Origin: Nymphaea colorata
Lineage: Eukaryota > Streptophyta > Magnoliopsida > Nymphaeales > Nymphaeaceae
NCBI RefSeq assembly: GCF_008831285.2
Contig: NC_045146.1
Location: 20,971,289-21,035,288, forward strand
Direction of reading: 5' to 3'
Length of the DNA stretch: 64,000 bases
The position numbers and the translations under genes were made by a program. This document shows positions 1-11,754 of the stretch, in pieces (position 1 is the first letter of the stretch; each line of letters starts with the position of its first letter). The notes under the pieces were generated by a model. It saw only the letters and a program-made list of their open reading frames with translations. It searched no databases and was not told the origin of the DNA.

Positions 1-1560
1 ACGTCCATGGGACACTTTTGACTTCTATTTTGATGAAAAGTTTAATATTTTATAACAATAAATTTGAGAAATGGATATGAACTTATGACACTTAAGAAGA
101 TAAGTTCTAAAAGTGTTGATATATAATTATACAACAATTAATATGGTGGCTTTTAGATTGAGTATTGCCATAATATTTAAAATTTCCCCTTTTTCATTTG
201 TCAAAAGGAGTTCATGGCAGGAGAGTCCATAACCTAAGTCGCTTAGATGCAGTGCAGGTATGAAGTGTACAGCATGGCCATTTCAACTTTTTTTTTTTTC
301 TTGGAAGATATACATATATAGTTTCCCATTTTGCCTCCTGTGTCTGCCTTCCAATGTTTTAAGTTGTTTTCCATAAATCTAACCTTATAGATGGACACAA
401 CACAAAAAAACCATGAAAGTTCAATGTTTAGATCAGATTTTATGAGTAGACAAAACTAAGACCCTTGTATGTAAAACTTTATAAAATCTGATATGCATCC
501 GCTTTTCGTGATTTTCTTTTGAATCCCATAAATCTAAACATTTTCCATCCATCTATACAGTTGGATTTGTGAAAAATACTAGTACTCAATGCGGTTCACA
601 AATTAGGTTCCACAAGTCTCATATCATAAATTCATAATAGTTATGAAAATATTTCTGTAACTCGACTAAATCACATATATTCTACATATTAGAGCAGTAG
701 GAGCTCGTTAGATCTATTGTACTAACCTATTGGACAAACTGAAATCAGGAACAGTATGTTTGGAAAAAGTTTAGAAACAATATATTGCACAAACTGAAAT
801 GAGAAACAATCAAACTGAAATCTTGTTGAATTAAAAAATAGGGTTTTGGAAGGAAAAATGAGCCAAAATTACTGCCAACTAGAAAGCTTGAAAAAACATC
901 AAAATCTCGTTAAAGACAGAAATGATTGGAGGAAAACCTCAAAACAAATGTTTAAATGAAAACAATAAAGATTTATGCAGAATGGTGAGAAGATCTACCT
1001 ACAATAGCAGACAAGTTCGTCTGTTTTCTAATGTGCTTGTGAGTTCTGCACATTAATTTGAGCTGAATTCTGCTTTCGTGACATCAATTGTAAAGGTGGT
1101 TAGTTCCCTTTTTTGTGTGATTATCACCAGCCATCCTCTTGCTTTTCCTCTTGAATAAACATGAAGAGATTCCCAGTTACAACTGTACTAAAATTATGTG
1201 TATGAACTAGAAGTTTATTCATGTATTGGACTTCACTTGGATAGGGATCAGATCCATGAGTATCACATATGGAGTTTCAAGCACATAATTAAAGGGAAAA
1301 GAAAAAAATCAATCGTCAGTTAATGTGGGTACCTGCATGTGCGACTAATTAAAAGAATACAAAGTCATATGCGTCTCAATGCTTTGGACTTCAACAAACA
1401 TCTGATCCAAATCTGGATCTTACCGGGAAAGACTCTAGTTTATAAATTTTGGAGCTGAATGGTAATTACATCTGTATCCTGTACCTCCCCCCAAATCCAA
1501 TATCCATCAGATCCAAGCAGATATCCAAATCCATTCGCATGTTACTGACGTTACTGACTT
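1..1560. other. AT-rich intergenic sequence, no gene seen
   Basis: No ORF with recognisable protein similarity and no RNA gene was seen. Near 1494-1540 there is a short run of 'atccaaatcc'-type words that resembles the dispersed repeat at 3757-4135 and 18452-18855. Confidence 0.5.
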
Positions 1561-1593
1561 ACTGTAATGAAGTCTTTGTTTCAGTGCTCCATG

Positions 1594-1692
1594 AAAGCAT
1601 TGTTCATGGATGAGATCTCATGCCAAAATTTTTTTCTTCACGGGAGATGTTAGTAGGACCTTCCAAAGCATTGTTCATGGATGAGATCTCAA
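1594..1692 (+). repeat. 27-bp direct repeat at the PDR fragment edge
   Basis: The same 27 bases, starting AAAGCATTGTTCATGG, occur at 1594-1620 and 1666-1692. The second copy is the normal Walker B region of the ABCG fragment (ALFMDEIS). The first is a displaced duplicate just upstream, joined to unrelated sequence. This looks like a local duplication made when the fragment was inserted or rearranged. Confidence 0.8.
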
Positions 1693-2400
1693 CTGGACTT
1701 GACAGCTCCACCACCTTCCAGATTGTGAAGTTCATTGGGCAATTTGTTCGTGTCATGGATGGAACCATGCTGATGTCTCTTTTGCAACCTGCACCTGAGA
1801 CATACAATCTATTCGTTGATATAGTTTTGCTTTCGGAGGGATACGTTGTCTACCTAGGTGATCGAGAACATGTGCTTGAATTCTTTGAGTCCATGGGCTT
1901 CAAGTGCCCTGAAAGGAAAGGGGTTGCAGACTTCCTGCAAGAGGTAACATCGAAAAAGGACCAGGACAATACTGGAGTGATAAAGATGCACCCCACCGCT
2001 ATGTCACAGCTAAAGAGTTCTCAGAAGCCTGCAGTTATTAACGAGGTGGCCAACAACTAGCAGCTGATCTTAGGATCCCATATGACAAAACAAAGTCTCA
2101 CCCGGCAGCATTAGAAACAAAGAAGTACACAATGAGTAACTGGGACCTATTCAAGGCCTGTTTTTCAAGAGAATGGTTACTCACGAAGAGGAACTCTTTT
2201 CTTTACATATTCAAGACCACCCAGATCACTATCATGTCTTTGATCACCATGACCCTATTCTTGAGGATTAAGATGAAGCATGAAACTATTGCAGATGGTG
2301 GAAAGTACTTTGGAGCTCTATTCTTTAGTTTGATTAATGTGATGTTCAATGGAATGACAGAGTTGGCAATGACTGTTATCCGGCTTCCTGTATATAGTAA
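1640..2400 (+). pseudogene. PDR-type ABCG transporter fragment (Walker B to first TM domain)
   Basis: Translation gives a typical plant pleiotropic drug resistance (full-size ABCG) stretch: [20 protein letters not shown] (Walker B and D-loop), then [41 protein letters not shown] and EVTSKKDQ, all in the frame of base 1620. The frame is lost near 1965. Remnants of the linker ([10 protein letters not shown], then IPYDKTKSHPAAL) are spread over other frames, and coding resumes in a different frame at 2132 with MSNWDLFKACFSREWLLTKR and the first membrane segments of TMD1. The normally conserved Gly before EMLVGP is Arg. No ATP-binding P-loop and no second half are present. It ends at an antisense scrap of DUF620 near 2410. 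This is a non-functional fragment. The family assignment is secure. Confidence 0.88.
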
Positions 2401-2413
2401 TATTTCTTTTAAT

Positions 2414-2540
2414 ACATTGTGTGGTGGATTATGTCGAAGTTGCTGCTGCTCCGAGCCTTTAGTGTCTGGGCTCCTGCTTCCAACTTTAAAATAAAGCAGC
2501 CCTCGTTGTTGATTAACTTCTCTCCTATGCAGACCGCGTT
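2414..2540 (-). pseudogene. Antisense fragment of DUF620 exon 3
   Basis: The minus strand is nearly identical to bases ~13292-13425 of the intact DUF620 gene, including the stretch coding LKLEAGAQTLKARSSSSFD. It lacks the splice site and the rest of the exon, so it is a captured scrap. It directly follows the PDR fragment, giving a chimera of two unrelated gene pieces in opposite orientation. A (TA)n tract follows at 2577-2600. Confidence 0.85.
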
Positions 2541-2559
2541 GCTTTCCATTTGAAACTCT

Positions 2560-3750
2560 CAGCCATGTGGTATGTGATATATATATATATATATATATAT
2601 AACAAAAACCAAAGTTATTAAAATTAATTGTAATCTTCTTTAAAAAATTAATTAGATATGATCTTAAGAGTGATTTGGTGAGCAGCATATATAACCGTTT
2701 TCGTACTTGCTCTTATAACATTAAAATTTTAATAGTATAAAAATCAATTACTTTTACAAAAATGATATGAACTAGAACATGATTTATATCAAAACATTTT
2801 GCTCCAAGTACTTCTCGACATGCTTTTTCTAAATTTTCGATACATTTTATAATATTTAGGTCATGAATTGACAAAAACTATTAGTATATACATTAAAAGA
2901 AGCATAAGCAAATATCTCAAATAAAAGATCAGAAAATATATCCCCTTCTGTTGGCTGCAAAGAAACGGATTTGCCGTTGATTGGCTTCAAATTAGACGGT
3001 GGCCGACAGACGTTGTCACGCACTGATCGCTCCTTGTCATAAAAAGATGGCACATAAACATTCACGCATACTTAGTTTGTTTCACAAACTATTCTTTTAG
3101 TTAAAAGACAAAATTTTGGTGCGCTTTATTCGTGAAGTAAGGTGGTTTTCTAATATTCTAATGCTTAGCTTTTTTCTACTTGAAGCATGTGCTGGGCATG
3201 CTTATCACCAATCCCCCGTCACGTCAATCTGCCATTGCCTTCTCCTACCATGCACTATGCCATAGTGCATTCACAGTCTAATTATGGCACATATGACAGA
3301 CTCCAGGTACTTTTTGCCTCCCATGAGTAACCGTTTGCTCAAAATTTGCACACTTAGTTTGTTTCATGAACTATTATTCTAGTTAAAAACAAAATGTTGG
3401 ATTCCTTAGAATAAATGCATCAAAATATTTTTCTCTTTTCAATCAACTCTTTCACAAAGCAAACTTAATAAGAGGCAAATGCAATTCAATAATTTCTCTG
3501 TATGTCTAATTAAGTTGTCTATCTCTTCCGCGGTTTTGCACCAAAGGCAGGCAGGCTCAGCGAGTAACAACTATTGTCTTCACATGGTTAGAACGGTTGG
3601 TTACGGTGCTTGCCGAACATACTTGTCCAACTCTAAGGCAATAGCCTTGACCAATTGGCCCAAGTGATTATCCTGAAACGGCAGCTGCTAGCGACCTGAC
3701 TTTAACCTTAATTGTTGGATTGGACAGGCCACCCCGGCTCCTTCAGCAGC
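2560..3750. repeat. Intergenic sequence with ~50-bp direct repeat
   Basis: No gene recognised. Two imperfect direct copies of about 50 bp, starting ACTTAGTTTGTTTCA, lie at ~3069-3119 and ~3352-3402, about 283 bp apart. They could be short terminal repeats of a small element or a simple local duplication. Confidence 0.45.
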
Positions 3751-3756
3751 AGCAGT

Positions 3757-4135
3757 AGGAATGTTAATGGATTGTATTATATATCCTTAATCATATTTGT
3801 TTTTTCAAATATTCACATGTTCATATTCGAATTCGAATAAAGAAAAGTCATATTTGAATCTAAAATCCAATTTTATAATCCGAATCCGATTTTTATATTT
3901 ATATCTGAATCCAAATCCAAATTTTAAACCAGATTTTACCAATTTTCAAAATTTAGAAACATCATATTTGTCTAAAAATGAAACTGATCCAAATCCATAT
4001 CCAAATTCGATCGGATATTTATGTATATCCGAATTTGAATCTGAATCCAATCATATGTCATTTATCAAATCTGAATCCGATATTAAATTTTTTTCATATC
4101 CAATTTTTTCAAATCAAATATGTTGAATATCGGTA
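3757..4135 (+). repeat. Dispersed ~0.4-kb AT-rich repeat, diverged copy
   Basis: The body is a degenerate array of words like AATCCGAATCC and AATCTGAATCC, and it is homologous to 18452-18855. Shared blocks include GATATTTATG followed by an ATATCC-type word, and AATCTGAATC(C/A)GATATTAAATTTTTT near the 3' end. Its left end (GGAATGTTAATGG) is a mutated form of the terminal GGGATGTCAATGG of the better copy. The open frame across it is a by-product of composition. Confidence 0.6.
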
Positions 4136-4400
4136 ACTCTAAAAAAAATAAAAAATAAAGGCTTTAAGAAGGATAAAAAAAAGAGAAAATTTTAAAAATA
4201 AAAAAACTAAAAAATACACATTAATATCAACAATTTTTTAAAGTACTCCAACCAGTTTTTCTTTTATCGAGGAGTGTATATTGGTTGCATGCATCTTGAC
4301 GTTTGTACCATCCAATTGGGCTCCCCAAAGAAACATATGGCCCCTCTGATGCTGATGTGCCATGCCAAGCCGTCAAGTATGACTGGCAAAACGAGCAGAG

Positions 4401-4529
<129 letters not shown>

Positions 4530-4592
4530 AGCTGTTTGCATAGAAAACTATATATGTTGAACTCTAAATATGTGGGAGAGATAGAGTCTCAC

Positions 4593-4680
4593 CTTTAGCT
4601 GGCCATCGAGTTTTCCAGCAAGTGCCAACAGCAATGTTGTCTTCCCCGAGCCTGGAGGCCCCAGTAGAAGTGTCATCCCA
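4593..4680 (-). pseudogene. PDR-type ABCG transporter Walker A exon fragment
   Basis: On the minus strand the sequence reads [20 protein letters not shown] followed by GKLDGQLK and an apparent donor site (AAAG|GTGAGA). GPPGSGKTT is the Walker A P-loop of the first nucleotide-binding domain of PDR-type ABCG proteins. No flanking exons were found on either side within several hundred bases. It is an isolated exon on the opposite strand from the fragment at 1640-2400, so it is either a captured exon or the remains of a broken gene. Confidence 0.85.
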
Positions 4681-4918
4681 ATAAGATATTGATGGTCACT
4701 CATTCAAAGTCATGAGATAAAGTTGATACATATTGATCTATGTATTAACAATATGTCCCTTAAAGTCTCTATAAGAGGTTGTTTGGTAATAACTGTAACG
4801 TACTATTTAATGGATATGTAAGATAAATTCATGGGATAGTAACACTATGTTACTAATGTGAAACATTCATATGCCTTGATGGATCCCCTTTTAACAAAGT
4901 TTTACATTGTCCACATTA

Positions 4919-6667
4919 TGATACATGACCGAACCATTCCAAAAACTAGCTAGCTTTCTACAACACAACCCATGAATCAAGCTGACGGACCGCCAGTGTC
5001 TGCCATTGAACCAGTCCATCCCATTCCAAGGACTTCTATCGGTTCCAGCTCAGGCACGGGCAGATTCAAGCACATGGCGGGAACTCTCACCCATACACTT
5101 GCAGTCTCTCTTTCTATTATATAGATAACATGGATTCCTCCAGCTGTGAGAAGAATCCCCCTTACACACGCAGCCCAATGTATTTATTTTTTGTTTGGGT
5201 TGTGTTAATGAGGCGGTATATATATATATATAGATTGAAAATCATTTGTATATAAAGAATTTACAGATTTCTCCAATCTAAGTTTAGACTGAAAATCTTC
5301 AGTATTCAGCACACCACTCGATACAATGTACATGTACATTCATTTTCTCTTTTTGACTAGTGCACAAACAAGGGAAGTGTAAAACAAATTTAATAGCCCA
5401 TGCCTGAGAAAATCTGAATATTAACAGTGTATCTATTAATTCTCCAACTAGCCGCTCTCCCTAGCCACTCACCCCCAACTTCCAAAATAAAAATTCAAAA
5501 TAAAATTAATTTTGACTTTAAAAATAAAAAATGAAAAAAGAAAGCAAATATTTCTAATTTCTTCCCAAAAACTTCGATCTCTTCACTCAAACTTTTTAGA
5601 CTAAAAGTAAGTACATGAGCATCAATGACTCAGCTTGCCCCCTTGAAAAAATCAATTAGAGGTGCTTCTTTTCCTCTATTTTGCTTAAGCAAACTACATT
5701 ATAAATTAAAGTTGCTTGACAATTACGTGTGCTAAAATTAAAATATGGAAAAAAATACCTTCTTTTTTTCTTTTTAATTTAGCAAGCCACCACCAATGGA
5801 GCCGATGCCTCCATCATATCATCGAGTTGTCACAGTCAGCTTACCAATTAAAAGTAGAACACTTTAGAAGAAAAAAAAATATAAAAAGAGCAACTCAACA
5901 CTGCTGAAAAACAGGTAATCTAGATAGACAAGTATTGCTCCATATATATTTTCCTAACCTACAAGTCATTTCTTTGCTATTGAAACGAGAGTGTGCGAAT
6001 GACAATAAATCATACACAACTTTTAACAAACAAACATGAGGAAAATGCAACACATGGTTTTAAGCCTGACATTTAAATTCTCAGCATCCCATTATAATCT
6101 CTTTTATTCGTTAACACGTTTGTTGTCAAATTCCAATTCAGATGAAGAGGCTCTCATGAGTGGATTTCTTTCACATGTACTCCCAGATTTTCCTTTCCCA
6201 ATTTCACATTTTTGATGCAATTAACAAAAACTTAAGCACATCGACATCAAGTTTTTGGTTGTTAAAAAAAGGATACAGAATGGTCATGTGTCTTTAAAGC
6301 ATATTGAGACAAACTATATGATTGCGGATCTGCTTACCAAGGGTTTAACACATAAGGTCTTTCACGAACATGTTGTTCGTATGAGGGTGTTAGTCTTGGA
6401 TGATGTGCTGATTTAGTGAGAGTTTGTATTTTGTTTGCTCTTATGTATAGAACATATTCAGTTTTTCTGCAGAATATAGTTTAAAGTTCTTTGGTTTCAT
6501 TCTGTGTTTGTATTTTTGATCTGCATAAGATTTTAAAGTAGGGCCAGTTGAGAATAGACATGTTGTAATTACATTACATGTAATGATCATGTTATACATC
6601 CATATCAGATCTATGTCATTGATTGTGTTAACATTTGTGATCATTGAAGGTTTAGCTAATTTTAATA
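4919..6667 (+). repeat. Left arm of a ~1.7-kb inverted duplication
   Basis: The reverse complement of this segment matches 61121-62843 along its length with scattered substitutions and small indels. Matching landmarks: the GACGGACCGCCAGTGTCTGCC block (4983) with 62780; the TATTGCTCCATATATATTTT block (5933) with 61870; the Copia RNase H terminus (6237-6416) with ~61380-61560; and the end at TTTAGCTAATTTTAATA with 61121. Outside these limits the two loci are unrelated on the inner side. On the outer side the right copy runs into a DUF620 exon 1 fragment. Confidence 0.88.
6237..6416 (+). mobile_element. Copia pol RNase H C-terminal remnant
   Basis: The plus frame reads HIDIKFLVVKKRIQNGHV, then SLKHIETNYMIADLLTKGLT and HKVFHEHVVRM, ending at TAG 6414-6416. 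This is the usual end of Ty1/Copia RNase H (…ADxLTKxL). The bases after the stop are the element's 3' non-coding region, also present in inverted form at 61121-61380. It lies in the opposite orientation to the Copia integrase/RT piece that begins at 6668. Confidence 0.8.
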
Positions 6668-7916
6668 CAGAGTAAAAGAGTGACTATGCCCTCTTTTTTC
6701 TTCACAAATAGAGTGTGGTCTCCATTCCCTTGATTGTACCTATGATGTTGCATTATTCGTCTGAGTCGTTCAAACGATGCTCTAGGTGACTGCTTGAGGC
6801 CATATAAAGTCTTTTTCAGTTTACAACATTTCTCTGGTTCTTCATATCCTGGGGGCATACACATATACACTTCCTCTTCGAGATCACTATTGAGAAAAAC
6901 ATTCTTAACATCGAGTTGGTACATCCTCCATTCCTTCATCACAGCTAGGGAAATGACAACTCTAACAGTCTTCATTTTCGCAATTGGAGCAAAAGTCTCT
7001 AAATAATCAATCTCATATTTTTTACTAAACCCCTTGGTCACAAGACGAGCTTTGTATCTTTCAACACTTCCATGAGGTTTGTACTTAATGGTATACACCT
7101 ACTTGGAACCAACCAAGTGAGCCGCCTCAGGAATCTCCACAACTTTCCATGTCATGTTTCTTCTCAAGGCTTCCATTTCTTCTTTCATAGCATTAGCTCA
7201 CTTGGAATCACTTTGAGCTTCGACAACGGTCCTGAGAATCACAACCAAAGAAAGAGAAGATACAAAACACTTGTAATCTTTGCTAAGTCTAGAATAAGAT
7301 ACAAAATTACCAATCGAGTGTGGAGTACATGACCTGACACCATTTCTCAGGGCAATGGGAAGATCTTCATTTTTCTTTTCAACCCCATCTTGAGTCTTCA
7401 ACGTAAGACTTGGTTCATCCATGGAAGGAATGACATTGGGATTGGAAGTAGATCTCGCACCACAAATCACCTCCTCTGTCCAAGCACCTCGTCTAGAGTA
7501 GACCTGTCCAAACAAACGATGACCTTCCTTCTTATTTCCAGTGTCACACCCTTCCTCCTTCTCAGGTATATCAACAGCTGTGAGAGGTTCTTCTTTCTTG
7601 TAGTCCAAAAAATCTGTAAATCGAATATCTTAACTCTGAGAATACTCTTCCCTAACCACAGACTTCTCTCTCTGAAGAAGATTCTCACAAAAGTAAGAGA
7701 CATGTTCCAAGAAGGTAACATCTTGTGTAACATAAACTCGACCACAAAAGTAAGAGACATGTTCCAAGAAGGTAACATCTTGTGTAACATAAACTCGACC
7801 AGTGGTAGAATCAAGACACAGATATCCTTTCTGAGTAGGAGAATACCCAACATACACACCCTTAATAGACCGGGGATCAAGTTTCTTAACAGTGGAACTG
7901 CGATCGAAAAGTGGTA
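6668..7916 (-). mobile_element. Truncated Copia pol: integrase C-terminus to reverse transcriptase
   Basis: Minus-strand translation gives KLDPRSIKGVYVGYSPTQKG (integrase C-terminal region), a low-complexity linker, then ANAMKEEMEALRRNMTW, GSVERYKARLVTKGFSKKYE, ETFAPIAKMKTVRVVISLA, QLDVKNVFLNSDLEEEVYM and LKKTLYGLKQSPRASF: the N-terminal half of a Ty1/Copia reverse transcriptase. A TGA replaces the conserved Trp before ANAMKEEM (near 7197). The linker is split between frames, and the element stops before the YVDD catalytic box at the junction with the inverted-repeat arm at 6667. A poly-T run marks its other edge. It is dead. Confidence 0.9.
7687..7802 (-). repeat. 57-bp tandem duplication inside Copia integrase
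   Basis: Two essentially identical 57-bp copies lie head to tail, adding 19 residues in frame. The protein repeats GRVYVTQDVTFLEHVSYFC twice. Related Copia elements carry this block once. Confidence 0.92.
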
Positions 7917-8017
7917 TTTTTTTTTTTTTTAAAGTAATGTAATGCAAGTAAAAGAAATTTTCACGTTAACCTTTTCTTCCAACCAAACAATGAACGTATC
8001 TATGGTTGTAATACGCC

Positions 8018-8358
8018 AGACTTAGACCTAGGCCCGGTATAAGTATGACTCGATCCGAGCTTCAGACCATATAACTAGCACCAAGCTCTGCTCAATGGTC
8101 TGAGCCGACCTGGTCCAATGGGCCGGGGTCCGTTCACGAGCCTGGACTCAAAAGATCTGATTGTGCTCAACTTTCATGTACCAAATAATTTTAAGAAAAA
8201 GATGTTTCGCAGTAATTTAAATGGTTTAATGACAATTGCCATGCCTGCATGCTTTCTAAATTTTAAATTTTTGACTCGGCAAACAAACTTTGGGTCTGGG
8301 TGGAGACTATTAGGTGGAGCCCAACCCGGACCAGGCTCGTTCCCTGCCTCCGTCTAAG
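8018..8358. repeat. Possible small inverted-repeat element (MITE-like)
   Basis: The left edge (ACTTAGACCTAGGCCCGG) and the reverse complement of the right edge (CCTTAGACGGAGGCAGGG) match imperfectly, with CCCGG/GGCCCG-type words inside and no coding potential. No target site duplication was clear. It lies ~370 bp upstream of the H4 TATA box. Confidence 0.35.
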
Positions 8359-8723
8359 GGTGCGTCACCGTCAAATATTTTGCGCAGGGCGTGGATCTTG
8401 AAATGGATTTTCGGGCCGACCCGACCTAAAACCCAAAAATTTTATGTGAACTAGAGCCCTTTCGGTCGTCAAGTTTTTGCATCGGGTGAAAAAACACAAG
8501 CGGGGGGAATGGTACGCTACAACTCAAGGAGCGTCAGATCTTTTCATCTGACGGTCCATACACAGACAAGCGCGTCCACACGGATCGACGTAAATCACCG
8601 TCGATTTCTGCAATCGGACGGCCCGCATTTCCTCACACGCGACAGAGAAATAGAACGAGGGAAGAGGAAAAGGAAAGCGCAGCACGAAGATCCAAACTTG
8701 GCGTCTCCGCGGGATTCCTTCAC

Positions 8724-8731
8724 TATAAAAG
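8724..8731 (+). promoter_or_regulatory. TATA box of histone H4
   Basis: TATAAAAG lies 71-78 bp upstream of the H4 start codon, in a GC-rich stretch. Upstream at 8575-8625 are repeated CGG-rich words (GACGGTCC, ATCGGACGGCCC) and an imperfect match (ACGGATC) to the plant histone octamer CGCGGATC. Confidence 0.75.
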
Positions 8732-8768
8732 CAGTGGCCTGCTTTTCTTTTCTTCGTCAGCACGTTAA

Positions 8769-9113
<345 letters not shown>

Positions 9114-10360
9114 CTTGGTCAAAGGGTTTTTTAGGGTTTTGTTCTATTCGGGCTTCTGGTGCGTTGGGTTCTCGGTTCGCTATGGTCGGATGGCGGCCTT
9201 TAATTGTGAAACGATGTCGAATCGTGAAGTTGTACACTTAGAGTAGAAATTTGAATCGTCCTTCTATTCCATTGGAACATGTGCTGGCTTCCACTCTTTT
9301 GTGCATCTTGTTCTGAGTGTGGATTTTTTGTTATATAGGGAAGCGTTGATGGTCTGATAATGCGAATCTGCACGGCTATCTTAGTTCGTACCGTATTCCT
9401 ACTACGGTGGCCTTTCTGGTGAAAGGCGTCGGTGGTTGTATGAGATGGATTTGTGATCTCCTCTTTGAAATTCTTTCTTTTATCCTCTTCCTGTTACTTC
9501 TCCTACTGGTTGTAGGATAACGAACGTGTCGTTTGTTTTTGATATATAGATTGACGTTAGGTGATTGATTGACGGCCGTTTTGTGCCTGTTCTTTTATCT
9601 TCGTTTCGTTTATGTGCAAGTTGTATTCTCTGTTTTCTGTGGAGTTGTGATTGGCAGACTGGGGGTGTTGTGATATGGATTTGGTCGTGTTCTGTTTCAG
9701 ACCAGCAAACGCTACCGGCATTAGTTTGTCACGATCGGAAGGTGGCGTTGAGTTTTCCCCTTTCCTTTTGCCGTTTCCTGTTATCCGTGAGTTTCTTTGA
9801 GTTCAGCATCAGTCTTTGTGTTCATTTCCGATTGAGAAAGAAGCGTCTTGTTAAACGAACCCAGAATCTCTAAAATTAGTTTCAATGTGCGGCCTTCGTA
9901 ATCTTTGAATTTTATTTTTCGGCAAGTCTTTATTTTTGTGTTGCGATCGACAAGAAGGAGTACATGGAATTAGATAAAAAAATACCATGAATTAGCTAAT
10001 CTGTTGGATCTCTTGGTTGAATGCGATGTGTGCATTTTATTTTATAAATGGTATATGATTACCAGTTGACGTTCATTTGTCATTTACTCATATTTTACTA
10101 TGGCAGCATGTCTGGTCATCGCCAGGATGTGTATAGATGATATCTGTTTGCACTACATCTGACCTCCACATTAGATCACCAATTCTTTCATTAGTTGTAG
10201 GGAAACGTCAGAGCAAAATTCAGTTTTCACAAGCTTCGGGATAAACTTTTTTGTTTGTAGAGTCCTCTGATACATTTAAATTGTTAAAACTTGGAAAACC
10301 CACATCCCTCAATAAAATGTGACAACGATTACATTAGCATTTGGATGATACCGTTCAAAA
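9114..10360. other. H4 downstream region, no gene recognised
   Basis: The T-rich sequence resembles 3' UTR or intron, and the plus ORF at 9565-9873 has no recognisable similarity. No second exon, tRNA or repeat could be identified. Confidence 0.4.
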
Positions 10361-10372
10361 ACTTGGTTTGGT

Positions 10373-10565
10373 GAAAACACCACATAAACGGTGTGTTGGA
10401 AACACCACACCGTTCAAGCAAATTTTTCTCAAACCTGTTCGTGTGGTTTGTGCATTTCAATGGCAAGACATTCAAACCAGGCTTTTATTTGGATGGCAAA
10501 AATGACGTCGCCGTTTGAGCAAAAAACCATGTACACCACGGAGTGTTACACTCCGTGACGTGTAC
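10373..10565. repeat. Two adjacent inverted repeats
   Basis: The sequence CACGGAGTG-TTA-CACTCCGTG (10537-10557) is a perfect 9-bp hairpin whose outer flanks GTACAC and GTGTAC (10531-10536, 10560-10565) also pair. Just upstream an ACGGTGTG...CACACCGT inverted repeat lies within ~10387-10416. They may belong to one non-autonomous element. No coding sequence is present. Confidence 0.7.
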
Positions 10566-10784
10566 AAACAAACGTGAATTCTTGCCTCAAGGCAGTTCAA
10601 GAGGCAAAGATATGTTTTTAATTCAATTTTAGTGGGTTTTTTAATTCAATCTTAGTGGGTGATATGTTCTTTTGTTTTAAAGTGGTAAAGTAAAACAAAA
10701 TGGTAAAGTTCGTGATAAATAAAAAGTGGTAAGTTAAAGGGTGCATCATTATTATCACTGATATCGACACAACCTAAGACCTTG

Positions 10785-11035
10785 AGGCAAAGGGAATGCG
10801 GGGGCTTTTGGGTATCCCTCAAACAGTAGGATAAACCTCTCCCTCTAAAAAAATGTGTCCCTACCTCTCCCTCTAAAAAATATCAAAGGGAACGCGGGGG
10901 CTTTTGGGTATCCTCAGACCCCTCTAAAAAATATCAAAGGGAACGCGTGGGCTTTTGGGTATCCCTCAGACCGTAGGATAAACCTCTCCCTCTAAAAATT
11001 ATGTCCCTACCTCTCCCTCTAAAAAATATGTGCCT
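10785..11035. repeat. Minisatellite with three units
   Basis: Three copies of a unit starting AAAGGGAACGCGGGGGCTTT begin near 10788, 10883 and 10937. They are interleaved with CCTCTCCCTCTAAAAAATAT blocks. Unit spacing varies (~95 and ~54 bp), so this is a rearranged tandem array. Confidence 0.85.
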
Positions 11036-11754
11036 AGAGAGTTGGCATATGTATTTAGCTCATGGTTTGTGCTACTCCATTTAATTACCCAAGTTTATTA
11101 TATGTGTATAATTATGCAACTCACTAAACCATGTCATTTAGAAGCGGAGTGAGGATTTTTTTTAGGCGGGCTAAATGGTTCGCAGGTCGGGCCAAGAGAA
11201 ATGACGGATCAAACCAAACTAAAAAAAAATTGATTTTTTCAATATAATTATTTTTTCTTGCACCCATGGGACCATGGCCCAGGCGGGCCTCCCACTCCCT
11301 CCGCCCCTGACGTCATTTATACATGCAAAAGTCGAAACTAACTATATTGTCCCACTCCAAACCAAAAAATATATGCAACAAAAGCCCCTATACAAGCCAA
11401 GGGAAAAACAAATTGATATATATTTATGAATAGCGATATTTTATTACATTTTTATACATTTATCATTATAAATATTATGTTTATATGTTAAATTATTATG
11501 TGTTATTTATTTATTGTGTTATAATCGGGTTTCTCCCTGTAACTTGGAAATGTGGACACGTTTAAATGACTCCCTAAAACCATGGAACCGATCCACTTGA
11601 CTCTCCACCCATTCAATCTCATAGGACCTTAAAATAAGGGGAGCCGCATGAGTACCAAGAAGTGTCCTCTTCCCTTGCCTTTCCATCTTGGAAGGCGAAA
11701 AACAGAGGGGAGAGGAAGGTGGTGGTGTTGCCGTCGACGGTGCGGGACGTTCCG

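Noticed and set aside
10785-11035. CRISPR-like array
   Set aside because: Unit spacing is irregular, there are no unique spacers of constant size, and the genome is a plant nuclear one.
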